A stretch of 16,381 nt of DNA from Microcaldota archaeon (GTDB lineage Archaea; Micrarchaeota; Micrarchaeia; Norongarragalinales; Norongarragalinaceae), in the NCBI GenBank assembly GCA_018304285.1, contig JAGVWL010000051.1, forward strand, positions 1 through 16,381, written 5' to 3'. Numbering within the stretch: the stretch's first letter is position 1; each line of letters opens with the position of its first letter. Shown here piece by piece: positions 1 through 6,514 of this stretch. The notes beneath the pieces were generated by a model. That model was not told the DNA's origin. It saw only the letters and a list, made by a program, of their open reading frames with translations, and searched no databases. A program made the translations under genes and the position numbers.

Positions 1-31
1 ACTCTTTCCCTACACGACGCTCTTCCGATCT
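1..31 (+). other. Illumina TruSeq adapter remnant at contig end
   Basis: These bases match the 3' 31 bases of the standard Illumina TruSeq read-1 adapter/primer, including its terminal GCTCTTCCGATCT. This is library-construction sequence and not genomic DNA. It shows that the left edge of the window is the end of an assembled contig that was not fully trimmed. Genuine genome sequence starts at about base 32, and the neighbouring gene is cut there. Confidence 0.97.
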
Positions 32-33
32 AA

Positions 34-483
34 TGGACCGTACTTAAGGGAATAGCATGGAGTGCAGTATTAGTTATCATTCCGTTCTGGCTCTTCATGT
101 TCTTTGCTAATTTGAGTTGGCTACTTTTGCTTCCTCTTGCCATAGTATTTGCGTTCATGTTGTCCTTCCTTTGGAGCGGGTGGCTCATAAAGACTTATGA
201 ATACGAAATAACCAACAAGAACGTTTACTTCAGGGGAGGCATTCTACTGAAGAAGCAAAGCATAGTGCCTTTCTTCAAAATCACTAATCTCCCCAACACC
301 CAAGCCGTTTTAGACCAAATTTTAGGAATTACCACCATCGGAGTCCAAACTGCTGGCACGGGGGGAGTAGCTCTTGCTGAAATAACTTTCGAGGGAATTA
401 CCAATCCCGACGAAGTTACCGAACTATTGAAAATGCAGATTGAAAAAAGCAGGAAAAGTTCGGTAAGAACCGGAAGTGAGTAA
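34..483 (+). CDS. PH-domain (bPH2/DUF304-like) membrane protein, 5' partial
   Basis: The reading frame is open from base 34, just after the adapter, to the TAA at 481-483, giving 149 residues without a native start. An internal ATG at 97 falls inside a hydrophobic segment and is unlikely to be the start. The visible part has two hydrophobic segments (about residues 5-22 and 25-46), then a soluble domain beginning at YEYEITNKNVYFRGGILLKK. An arrangement of paired membrane helices followed by 'Y.iT...l....G.l.k....iP...I' is typical of bacterial-PH-like DUF304/bPH2 proteins, which are membrane-associated and poorly characterised. The N-terminus is lost at the contig edge. The 5S promoter begins a few bases after the stop codon. 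Family call is from pattern recognition only. Confidence 0.72.
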   Translation, partial: WTVLKGIAWSAVLVIIPFWLFMFFANLSWLLLLPLAIVFAFMLSFLWSGWLIKTYEYEITNKNVYFRGGILLKKQSIVPFFKITNLPNTQAVLDQILGITTIGVQTAGTGGVALAEITFEGITNPDEVTELLKMQIEKSRKSSVRTGSE

Positions 484-486
484 GCC

Positions 487-494
487 TTTTAAAT
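487..494 (+). promoter_or_regulatory. Box A (TATA) of the 5S rRNA gene
   Basis: The sequence TTTTAAAT lies about 24 bp upstream of the likely 5S start, the usual archaeal TBP-binding position. It directly follows the stop codon of the PH-domain gene. It indicates that the 5S gene has its own promoter. Confidence 0.6.
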
Positions 495-513
495 CCGAAA
501 AATCAGATTATTT

Positions 514-630
514 CGGTCAGCGGCCATCGGAGAGGTGGCACACCCAGTCCCATTCCGAACCTGGAAGTTAAGACCTCTTACGGCGTTGTTGGTACTGTCG
601 AAAGACGGGAAGGCGCGCTGCTGCTGCCAC
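514..630 (+). rRNA. rrf: 5S ribosomal RNA
   Basis: The segment contains the conserved 5S core CCCATTCCGAAC followed by GGAAGTTAAG (loops B/C and helix III). Near the start it has the archaeal-type GCGGCCAT. The ends pair to form helix I: bases 518-524 (CAGCGGC) with 620-626 (GCTGCTG), six Watson-Crick pairs and one G-U. Length is about 117 nt, as expected. No 16S, 23S or tRNA gene is adjacent, so this is a free-standing 5S gene with its own box A at 487-494. Exact ends are uncertain by a few bases. Protein-length open frames across the region are artefacts. Confidence 0.93.
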
Positions 631-669
631 TCAAACTTTCAATCTAGCTTCAGAAATCTTCGGGAAACC

Positions 670-677
670 TTTTTAAG
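670..677 (+). promoter_or_regulatory. Box A for a probable leaderless transcript
   Basis: TTTTTAAG is centred about 28 bp upstream of the ATG at 702. That spacing places the transcription start at or next to the start codon. No Shine-Dalgarno lies before the ATG, which fits a leaderless mRNA. Confidence 0.5.
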
Positions 678-701
678 CGAAAATTTCGTTCAGAATTGCA
701 T

Positions 702-974
702 ATGGACCCGCTCACAGTAAACGCTTCCCTAGGAATAGTGCTCGCTTCGGCCTCCGCAGGCGCATGGTTTTTGAATTCCGAAATCCGGGAAGCGCGCGGG
801 AAATACGCTTCAGCCGAAGCTAGGCTGAACGAAGCGGAAAAAATATTCACACAGCTGAAAGCCGAGGAAAGGAACTGCAGGAAAAAGCAGTCCAGGCAGG
901 CTTCGCTTTCGCATTTGGAAGACAAAATGAAGAAAGCCGAGAAAACACTCTTGGCGGTCAAAGCACGGGCGTGA
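702..974 (+). CDS. Small membrane-anchored coiled-coil protein (first of pair)
   Basis: This 90-residue protein starts at ATG 702. An in-frame TTG six bases upstream is less likely, because the box A at 670-677 points to a leaderless start at the ATG. Residues about 7-25 form one hydrophobic helix (ASLGIVLASASAGAWFL). The rest is highly charged and Ala/Glu/Lys-rich, with heptad-like spacing, so a membrane anchor with a cytoplasmic coiled coil is likely. No family was recognised. The next gene starts 10 bases after this stop and encodes a protein of the same size and design, so the two are probably co-transcribed and may be partners or distant paralogues. Function unknown. Confidence 0.7.
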   Translation: MDPLTVNASLGIVLASASAGAWFLNSEIREARGKYASAEARLNEAEKIFTQLKAEERNCRKKQSRQASLSHLEDKMKKAEKTLLAVKARA

Positions 975-983
975 AATTGCAAC

Positions 984-1250
984 ATGGCGGAATTAGACGC
1001 GTTCACCGTACTCCTCGCGGGACTGGCTCTCGCCGCGAGCGTGCTCTTCGCGCGCACGCTCTACAAAGTGAGGAAAGAGCATAGGCATTTGCACAAGAAA
1101 ATCCAGGACAAGACTGCGTCGCTGGAATTCCAGGCGCAAAGCCTGAAAAGCGATTTTCGCGAACTGCAGGAAAGCAACAACTCGAAAGTCGACTTGGACT
1201 ACATGAACAAGCGCATCGACGCACTCATCAACCTATTGCATTCTAAGTAA
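984..1250 (+). CDS. Small membrane-anchored coiled-coil protein (second of pair)
   Basis: An 88-residue protein starting at ATG 984, shortly after the stop of its upstream neighbour. Residues about 6-24 form a hydrophobic helix (AFTVLLAGLALAASVLFAR). It is followed by a basic stretch (KVRKEHRHLHKK) that by the positive-inside rule should be cytoplasmic, and then by a predicted coiled coil to the end. The C-terminal pattern SKVDLDYMNKRIDALINLL resembles the spacing of SLSHLEDKMKKAEKTLLAV in the upstream protein. The topology suggests a small scaffold or heterodimer partner at the membrane. No known family was recognised. The stop TAA is 14 bases from the convergent Trm5-like gene's end. Confidence 0.7.
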   Translation: MAELDAFTVLLAGLALAASVLFARTLYKVRKEHRHLHKKIQDKTASLEFQAQSLKSDFRELQESNNSKVDLDYMNKRIDALINLLHSK

Positions 1251-1264
1251 GCTTGCAAAGCGGT

Positions 1265-2260
1265 TCAATTCAGCAGTTTGAAATCTATTGCAATAGTGAA
1301 AACCCTCGGCGCGTAAGGCAAAACTTTCCTTTTCCCCAGAACCCTGAACTTTCTCTTTTGCGCAACGCACGCGTTCCTTATTTCGCCCAACGCGCTTTTG
1401 AATATCCCCTCGTTCTCGCCGCCGGTATCGTAATAATGGATTACGCAGCCTTTGCGCGCTTTTGCCGCAACAACACCAAGAAAATCGTGCGCGAGCGTGG
1501 GCGAAGGCATCAAAATCCGGTCCGCCCACCCTCCGAACTTTTTCGCATAAGCTTTCGCGTCGCCGCAATACGCTTGGCTCTTGCCTTCGAGCTTGTTCAA
1601 AACGATGTTTTCCTTCGCCAAACGCACTGCGGCAGGATTCAACTCCACGCCCCTCGTCAAAACGCGCTTGCGTTTTGCAATCACGATGTCGAAAGGCGAC
1701 ACTCCCGAAAATAGCACTAAAACCTTTTCCCCGTTTTTAGCCATCGAGGCTATGCGCAGGCGCTCGCTGCTCAACCGCGGCGAGAAATACGCCCTGGCCA
1801 AATCAACGCGAAAAACACACCCGCTTTCCTTATGCAGCGCGAGCGTTTTCCTTTCCCCCGCAAGCCACGCGTATTCCTTCAAGCGGAATTTCCCTTTGCG
1901 GACGCTTGCTTTCGCAAGCACGGTCTTAATGCGCTTGTTCGAACGCAAAAGCGTTCCCGCTATTTTCTTTCTCTTTGAGTGTTGCGAAGGCGGTATTTCC
2001 ACTATCGCAATATTGCCCACCAGGTCGTAGGAAGACGCGGCGTAAGGCAAAAGTTTTTTCAGCGGCTTGGGCGTTTCAATGGAAGCAAATTTCCTCTGCA
2101 CGAAAGAATGCCTTGCGCTTATGCGCACGCGCTTGAGCGCGGGAAAGAAAACGAAGCGCTCGTCGCGCAGGGCGTTGAATCCCCTCGCGAAAGCCCCTTT
2201 TTCCAGAAGCTCGCGCTTCGCACTTTCCGCAAAACGTTTTTCCACCCTTAAAGCAAGCAT
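1265..2260 (-). CDS. Trm5-family tRNA (guanine37-N1)-methyltransferase, atypical active site
   Basis: 331 residues from ATG 2260, close to the 336 of M. jannaschii Trm5 as I recall it. The start fits the alignment (MLALRVEKRF with the archaeal MPLCLKINKK). A TTG seven codons upstream is less likely. Trm5 transfers a methyl group from S-adenosylmethionine to N1 of G37 in tRNA, which prevents frameshifting. Family marks: KGKFRLKE (Arg126), HKESG, AYFSPR (Tyr158), SERLRI (Glu166), ELNP (206-209), DRILM, HYYDTG and the C-terminal YAPR....DF. Arg126, Tyr158 and Glu166 match MjTrm5 Arg145, Tyr177 and Glu185. Oddities: the usual Asn-Leu-Pro motif is Pro252-Ser-Pro254, and the SAM loop reads LFSGVSPF where DMFAGVGPF is expected. 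The reading frame is intact. The gene is divergent from the DUF63 gene, with 30 bp between starts. A Trm5a/Taw-type paralogue is an alternative. Confidence 0.85.
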   Translation of the reverse strand: MLALRVEKRFAESAKRELLEKGAFARGFNALRDERFVFFPALKRVRISARHSFVQRKFASIETPKPLKKLLPYAASSYDLVGNIAIVEIPPSQHSKRKKIAGTLLRSNKRIKTVLAKASVRKGKFRLKEYAWLAGERKTLALHKESGCVFRVDLARAYFSPRLSSERLRIASMAKNGEKVLVLFSGVSPFDIVIAKRKRVLTRGVELNPAAVRLAKENIVLNKLEGKSQAYCGDAKAYAKKFGGWADRILMPSPTLAHDFLGVVAAKARKGCVIHYYDTGGENEGIFKSALGEIRNACVAQKRKFRVLGKRKVLPYAPRVFTIAIDFKLLN

Positions 2261-2290
2261 ACTAAAAACCTGAAAGCGCAATTAGAAAAC

Positions 2291-3127
2291 ATGGTTGACT
2301 TCATTCAAGAGTATTTCGTAAACCCGATTATATACCAGGACAAATACCCTCCTTACAACGTTTACAACACGCTGGTTTATGCCGCAATCGCCATCGCAGC
2401 GGTTTATTTGGTTTACAGGCTGTTGAAAAGCAGGGGATTCATTTTCGACGAAGCCTTTTTCAAGAGCATAATCCCGTTCGTAGTGTTCGGAACCCTCATG
2501 CGCGTGGGCGAGGACGGCGGCATCCTCCCGCGCGTGGTGGAAATCGCAGGAATGCAGGTTTTCCCCTTCGTAACCCCCGGCATTTACATAATCACGTTCC
2601 TGCTTTTGCTTTGGACTTGGCTTCTGGCCAAAAAAACTTCCGCAAGCCACCAAGAGTTTTGCGAGAAAACGCTTTACGCGGGCCTTGCGCTTACTGCACT
2701 GGCGGCGTTCATTTCCCTCGGCGTGCTATTGCGAATGCAAAATTACGCCGCGTTCGCACTGATTGCGTTCGGCGCTTTCGCGGTTTGGTCCGCATTCAAA
2801 ACCTTTTGGAAGGCGCGCGGGCTCAAGGCAAGCTTTGCCGAGCAAGCTGCTGTATTCTCCCAGGCGCTGGACGGAAGCGCGACTTTCGTGGGAGTCCAGC
2901 TTTTGGGGTACAGCGAACAGCACATAGTCGGAAACGCGATTTTCGACTTGTTCGGAGGACCGTGGGCTTTCCTCCTCGTGAAAATAATCTTCGCTTTCGG
3001 GGTCGTGGAACTGCTGCACAGGGAAAAGGCCAACGAAGAGGAGAAGAACTTCGTCCTGCTTTTGATTGCAATCCTCGGCCTGGCGCCGGGGCTGCGCGAT
3101 GCGTTCAGGATTCTCGCGGGAGTTTGA
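2291..3127 (+). CDS. DUF63 family integral membrane protein
   Basis: 278 residues starting at ATG 2291. About six to eight hydrophobic helices are visible (for example residues 26-45, 55-70, 90-113, 128-150, 152-168, 230-245, 255-272). The segment LDGSATFVGVQLLGYSEQHIVGN (about 193-216) is the signature DUF63 region with the Gly-Tyr-x-Glu-x-His motif. A second mark is the N-terminal NPIIYQDKYPPYNVYNTLVY. DUF63 proteins are widespread archaeal membrane proteins without an established biochemical role. The stop TGA is one base from the next ATG (3129), so the following TIKI/TraB-like gene is very probably in the same operon. The gene is divergent from the Trm5-like gene. Confidence 0.88.
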   Translation: MVDFIQEYFVNPIIYQDKYPPYNVYNTLVYAAIAIAAVYLVYRLLKSRGFIFDEAFFKSIIPFVVFGTLMRVGEDGGILPRVVEIAGMQVFPFVTPGIYIITFLLLLWTWLLAKKTSASHQEFCEKTLYAGLALTALAAFISLGVLLRMQNYAAFALIAFGAFAVWSAFKTFWKARGLKASFAEQAAVFSQALDGSATFVGVQLLGYSEQHIVGNAIFDLFGGPWAFLLVKIIFAFGVVELLHREKANEEEKNFVLLLIAILGLAPGLRDAFRILAGV

Positions 3128-3128
3128 A

Positions 3129-3944
3129 ATGACAGAACCGCCTTTTTCGAAAGAAGAGTTGAACAAAGCGTGGGTCAAACTCGGCCTGCAAATCAAGCCG
3201 ATGTTCGCAAGCTTCAAGCTCGGAAACAAAACGATTCACGTCATAGGCTACAGGCACGGAGAAGAAGGGCGGGTCGTGCCTACCCCTGAAGAAGTGGAAC
3301 AAATGAAAAAATACATTGCGAAGATTAGTGGAAAGAAAACAATCCTCGTTGAAGGAGTAGCTTATCACGACAAACCTATTCCGGCGGAAGTTCAAGTGGA
3401 ATACTGGCGCGAGGAACTAAAGAAAACACTGCCTAATGCGAACGAAATACACGAAAACGCGGTTCCGCTCGAGCCGGGAATTACGAATTGGATTGCAAAA
3501 GCCAGAAAAGGCGAAAAAGCGGGTACAAAGGAAACTGACGGGGTTTTGGAAGCGCTTTTGGAAATGAATTTGACTAAAGAAGACAGGGAACGCTTTAAAA
3601 AAACCGAGGAATACGCACGCCAGGGGCTAAACATTTCGGCGAAAAACGCATCTACGCCGGAAGAATTCGTTAAAGTGATATTGAGAAACCACCCGAAAAA
3701 GCTTTTTGCCAATCTTCTCCGGGAATTGGCTTTCGCGCAAACAGTTTCCACGCACGCGAACAAAACCGACTCGCAGCACATCGTGGCGATGGTAGGCATC
3801 GACCACTTCCACACGCTCCAAGCGCTGCTGCAGAGGCCTAAATTGGCGGGAAAACTAATTGTGCAAACGCCGGGAATAGCCCGAAAGGCGTTAAGGGAAA
3901 ACGGCCGGTTGAACAGGCGGATAATCTCCCACTTAAAGCTCTAG
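3129..3944 (+). CDS. TIKI/TraB-like superfamily protein (candidate metal-dependent hydrolase)
   Basis: 271 residues from ATG 3129, one base after the DUF63 stop, preceded by GGGAG as a ribosome-binding site. An earlier in-frame start would lie inside the DUF63 gene and is rejected. There are two Gly-x-x-His motifs: IHVIGYRHG near the N-terminus (Gly40-His43) and IVAMVGIDHFHTL near the C-terminus (Gly223-His226), with an acidic residue on a strand between them (TILVEG, Glu75). Two GxxH motifs framing a mixed helical region is the hallmark of the TIKI/TraB/ChaN group, some of whose members are metal-dependent proteases. The assignment rests on motif layout only, and remote homology would have to be tested. 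No signal peptide or membrane helix is evident, so it is probably cytoplasmic. It ends two bases from a convergent gene. Confidence 0.68.
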   Translation: MTEPPFSKEELNKAWVKLGLQIKPMFASFKLGNKTIHVIGYRHGEEGRVVPTPEEVEQMKKYIAKISGKKTILVEGVAYHDKPIPAEVQVEYWREELKKTLPNANEIHENAVPLEPGITNWIAKARKGEKAGTKETDGVLEALLEMNLTKEDRERFKKTEEYARQGLNISAKNASTPEEFVKVILRNHPKKLFANLLRELAFAQTVSTHANKTDSQHIVAMVGIDHFHTLQALLQRPKLAGKLIVQTPGIARKALRENGRLNRRIISHLKL

Positions 3945-3946
3945 GC

Positions 3947-4192
3947 TCACTTTTCTTCGGGCGGAGCCTGCTGGCCGACAGGAATTTCAACAAAACGGAT
4001 GTTTTTTCCATCAGTCGTGTAGATAACGCGGATGACGCCGGAAACAAGCTGTTTCTCGTCGAGCTTCGCAACCCATTCCAGAACGGTATCCTCCTTGACG
4101 CCTACCGCGCCCTCGAAAACCGCGTCGACCGGATTAAAGCCCGCTTTCTTCAAAGCATCAATAACGCTCAAAACCTCTTCCTTGACGTTCAT
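3947..4192 (-). CDS. Small conserved-looking protein of unknown function
   Basis: 81 residues from ATG 4192. This start is preferred over an upstream in-frame ATG at 4249, because GGTGAT (4199-4204 on this strand) sits 6 bases before it and a box A-like GTTTAAAAAACG lies at 4225-4235. The protein is predicted to be helix (VLSVIDALKKAGF), then acidic loop, helix (EDTVLEWVAKLDEKQL), then strands (GVIRVIYTTDGKNIRFVEIPV) and a flexible Pro/Glu tail. It could be a small helix-strand or degenerate winged-helix domain. No family recognised, no membrane segment. It is convergent with the TIKI-like gene and upstream of, but opposite to, the PRC-barrel gene. Confidence 0.72.
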   Translation of the reverse strand: MNVKEEVLSVIDALKKAGFNPVDAVFEGAVGVKEDTVLEWVAKLDEKQLVSGVIRVIYTTDGKNIRFVEIPVGQQAPPEEK

Positions 4193-4198
4193 GGCAGC

Positions 4199-4235
4199 AT
4201 CACCAAAAGCCTTAATCCCCCAACGTTTTTTAAAC
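4199..4235 (-). promoter_or_regulatory. Promoter and Shine-Dalgarno of the 3947-4192 gene
   Basis: On the minus strand a box A-like GTTTAAAAAACG (4225-4235) is followed about 25 bp later by a ribosome-binding site GGTGAT (4199-4204), which lies 6 bases from ATG 4192. The same GGTGAT element occurs before the starts at 9210 and 9670, so it seems to be this organism's preferred Shine-Dalgarno. Confidence 0.5.
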
Positions 4236-4344
4236 GATGGGAAAAACAAGTGCCAAAAGAGGGCGAATAGGGGAAAGAAAAGGTTTTTAATTTAAAAAGA
4301 GCTCTAGCCTTTAATACAATTTATACTCGTCATGCTAATAGGGA

Positions 4345-4352
4345 GAGGGTGA
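4345..4352 (+). promoter_or_regulatory. Shine-Dalgarno of the PRC-barrel gene
   Basis: GAGGGTGA lies 7 bases upstream of ATG 4360. The region upstream is A/T-rich, with TTTTTAATTTAAAA (4284-4297) and ATTTATAC (4319-4325 area) as alternative box A candidates. I cannot tell which is used. Confidence 0.5.
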
Positions 4353-4359
4353 AACACAC

Positions 4360-4635
4360 ATGGTCAAGTACGCTATTGCAAAACAACTCGCAGGAAAGCG
4401 CGTTATTACAACCGACGGCGAAGAGCTCGGAAGAGTAATCGATTTGGACGTCAACGAATTGAGCGGAAAGCTCGAAAGCGTATTGCTCGAACCCAACCCC
4501 GAATCCAGCATGTCCGCACGAGCACGCGCTTCAGGCGGAGTCATCTCCATCCCCTACTCGTCGGTCTTGGACGTCAAGGATGTTATGGTAGTGGACAGGC
4601 GCAATTTGAACACGGAGCAAGGCGAACAGTTCTAA
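4360..4635 (+). CDS. PRC-barrel domain protein
   Basis: 91 residues from ATG 4360, with a good Shine-Dalgarno. The protein is one small PRC-barrel: AKQLAGKRVITTDGEELGRVIDLDVNELSGKLESVLLEP in the first half and VISIPYSSVLDVKDVMVVD in the second, matching the 'l.Gk.V....G..lG.V.D..id...G.i..ll' and 'i.iP...V..igd.iil' patterns of the family. PRC-barrels occur in photosynthetic reaction centre H subunits and in RimM. The free-standing archaeal version is common and of uncertain role; links with RNA processing or cell division factors have been proposed. It is convergent with the NFACT gene. Confidence 0.9.
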   Translation: MVKYAIAKQLAGKRVITTDGEELGRVIDLDVNELSGKLESVLLEPNPESSMSARARASGGVISIPYSSVLDVKDVMVVDRRNLNTEQGEQF

Positions 4636-4657
4636 ACGCAGTCTTCGCTTTCCCCCC

Positions 4658-5734
4658 CTATTCTTTTTCTAATTCCAGAAATTGTTTTTCAGCCCTAGCC
4701 TTCACGCCCAGCTGTTTTGCGCATGCCGCCAGCCGGTCGCCGGTTTTTTCCCTCGCAGCTTCCAGCAGTTCGGCAACAGCCGGTTCGTTTTCGAAAACCC
4801 ATTTTCCAGCTTTTTGAAGCTCTGCAGCCTTCGCCTCAAACTCGCTGATGGCTTTTTCCTGCGACTGAAGCTGAAATTCCAGATCTCCCGATCTCGCTTC
4901 GGGCTTCGCGCGCTCGAGCGAAGCGTAGTAAGAAGCAACTGCCTGCGAAACGGAAGGGGCAGCAACGCACTCGCCGCCCGCCGACCCCCCGCCGAGCTTT
5001 TTCAAGCTTATGCTCGAGAAAGCGAACGGCTTTCCTTCTTTCAGGAAAATGCAGGGCGAAGGGCGTTCGAACAAGGATGCAATAGACGAAAGCAAGCCGC
5101 TTTTTTCCGATGCAATCAAAGAAGAAACGTCCTTGTCCAAAGCAATTCCGGCGCGCGCACACGCCTCTTCGAGGTAGAAAGGCGCGAGGGAAGTTTGCTT
5201 CGAAAGGAACGAAACTATCCGCCCCTTGCCCTCAAAATCGCTTTGCTTCAGCTCGAGCGGATGTTTTTTTTCCGACGGAGGCATCACGTATGCCACGCCG
5301 TCGGCAAGCGAACGCGCTGCGTACGACACTTTCGCGAAAGGCTTTACGATTCGCCTTTCCGAATCAAGCAAAAGCAGGTTCCCCCGCTTTCCGAACAATT
5401 CCACGACAAGGCTGTGCCGGCCGTACTGCTTGGACGTGAAAGAGAATTCGAAAATCCGGTCGAAACCCGACTGCACCACGCTCTCGAGCTTTGCCGACTC
5501 GAACCTCTTGCGCAATAGCATGGCGAACGAGGAAGGCTGGCGCGGGGGTTCGGGAAACGAAGCATCGGCAACGAACGCGAAACCCTGCAAATCAAAGAGC
5601 ACGCTTTGCTTTCCGAAGCGCAGGCGGAACACGCCTTCGCCGTAATCGTAAAAATTCTCGAAAAAGCCGCCGGCTAGCGAAGCGTCCATTTCTTTCGCGA
5701 GAAAAAAGCAATCGAGGTTGGCCAAATGCTGCAT
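4658..5734 (-). CDS. NFACT-N domain protein, RqcH-like, lacking the C-terminal NFACT-R domain
   Basis: 358 residues from ATG 5734. The upstream in-frame codons do not fit the family, whose members begin close to 'L..vD...l..El'. RqcH/Tae2/NEMF proteins bind split 60S/50S ribosomes carrying a stalled peptidyl-tRNA and recruit tRNA to add C-terminal tails. Visible parts: NFACT-N from residue 1, with GFDRIFEF (Asp92-Arg93, matching the tRNA-binding DR motif of RqcH), a GKRGNLLLLD stretch (about 115-124) and GVAYVMPP (146-153). Then come a helix-hairpin-helix region (about 165-225) and a coiled-coil region with VFENEPAVAELLEAAREK. The protein stops where NFACT-R (DUF814) would follow; archaeal full-length forms are about 600-700 residues. 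The DNA downstream codes for the convergent PRC gene, so no frameshifted remnant is present. Confidence 0.87.
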   Translation of the reverse strand: MQHLANLDCFFLAKEMDASLAGGFFENFYDYGEGVFRLRFGKQSVLFDLQGFAFVADASFPEPPRQPSSFAMLLRKRFESAKLESVVQSGFDRIFEFSFTSKQYGRHSLVVELFGKRGNLLLLDSERRIVKPFAKVSYAARSLADGVAYVMPPSEKKHPLELKQSDFEGKGRIVSFLSKQTSLAPFYLEEACARAGIALDKDVSSLIASEKSGLLSSIASLFERPSPCIFLKEGKPFAFSSISLKKLGGGSAGGECVAAPSVSQAVASYYASLERAKPEARSGDLEFQLQSQEKAISEFEAKAAELQKAGKWVFENEPAVAELLEAAREKTGDRLAACAKQLGVKARAEKQFLELEKE

Positions 5735-5770
5735 TTTAAATTCCCTGCGCAATAAGTATCATGCTAGGCG

Positions 5771-5780
5771 GAATTAAAAG
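5771..5780. promoter_or_regulatory. Shared A/T-rich box A between divergent NFACT and ABC genes
   Basis: GAATTAAAAG is a box A candidate on both strands. On the plus strand it is about 30 bp before ATG 5807, which would make the ABC operon nearly leaderless. On the minus strand (CTTTTAATTC) it is about 40 bp before ATG 5734. Confidence 0.4.
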
Positions 5781-5806
5781 AACTTGAGCCTGGGCTTGGT
5801 TTTCGC

Positions 5807-6499
5807 ATGGAAAAACGGTCAACCGCGAGTTCAATAATAGAATTGCAGAACGTGACGAAAATCTATTCGCTGGGCAGCGTGAATGTTCCGGCATTGCGCG
5901 GCATCACGCTCAAGATAAAGCACGGCGAGTTTGTTGCAATAACTGGACCGAGCGGAAGCGGGAAAACCACGTTGATGAACATGGTGGGAAGCCTCGACTT
6001 GCCGACCTCGGGCAAAATCTATCTCGACGGCAACGACATCACGACAATGGGCGAAAGCGACTTGGCGCAATTGCGCGGGCGCAAAATCGGGTTCGTGTTC
6101 CAGCAGTTCAACCTGATTCCCTCGCTCACCGCGCAGGAAAACGTCGCTTTGCCGCTCGTTTTCCAAGGCGTGGAAAACGAGGAGAGGAACGCCAGGGCGA
6201 AAGTCATCCTCGACGCAGTGGGATTGCAGGATAAGCTGGGCAGCAAGCCGACGCAATTGTCCGGAGGGCAACAGCAGCGCGTTGCAATCGCGCGGGCACT
6301 GGTCGTCGAACCGGAAGTGGTTTTGGCGGACGAGCCCACGGGCAACCTCGACTCGAAAACGGGAATGGAAATATTGTCCATGCTCAAAAAGCTCAACGCG
6401 CAGGGAAAAACGGTCATAATCGTCACTCACGACAGGGAAGTGGCAAGGCAAGCCCACAGGATCGTGAAAATCAAGGACGGCTTGCTGGAAAAAAACTGA
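5807..6499 (+). CDS. MacB/LolD-type ABC transporter ATP-binding protein
   Basis: 230 residues, the usual length of the family. It energises the FtsX/MacB-type permease encoded two genes downstream; such systems are mechanotransmitters or exporters acting on extracytoplasmic substrates, not typical importers. All ATPase motifs are intact: Walker A GPSGSGKT (47-54), Q-loop FVFQQF (Gln99), signature LSGGQ (151-155), Walker B VVLADEPT (171-178, catalytic Glu176) and switch His208 in VTHD. The N-terminal IIELQNVTKIY and the ALRGITLKI layout are typical of this subfamily. First gene of a three-gene operon; the next gene begins 15 bases after the stop. Confidence 0.95.
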   Translation: MEKRSTASSIIELQNVTKIYSLGSVNVPALRGITLKIKHGEFVAITGPSGSGKTTLMNMVGSLDLPTSGKIYLDGNDITTMGESDLAQLRGRKIGFVFQQFNLIPSLTAQENVALPLVFQGVENEERNARAKVILDAVGLQDKLGSKPTQLSGGQQQRVAIARALVVEPEVVLADEPTGNLDSKTGMEILSMLKKLNAQGKTVIIVTHDREVARQAHRIVKIKDGLLEKN

Positions 6500-6514
6500 A
6501 AAAGGTGGTTTGAA

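Noticed and set aside
535..720. 61-residue open frame across the 5S region
   Set aside because: It lies in the 5S rRNA gene and its sequence follows the rRNA, so it is not a gene.
650..1057. Minus-strand 135-residue frame
   Set aside because: It is antisense to the two coiled-coil genes, is cysteine- and serine-rich with no protein-like pattern, and has no promoter or ribosome-binding site.
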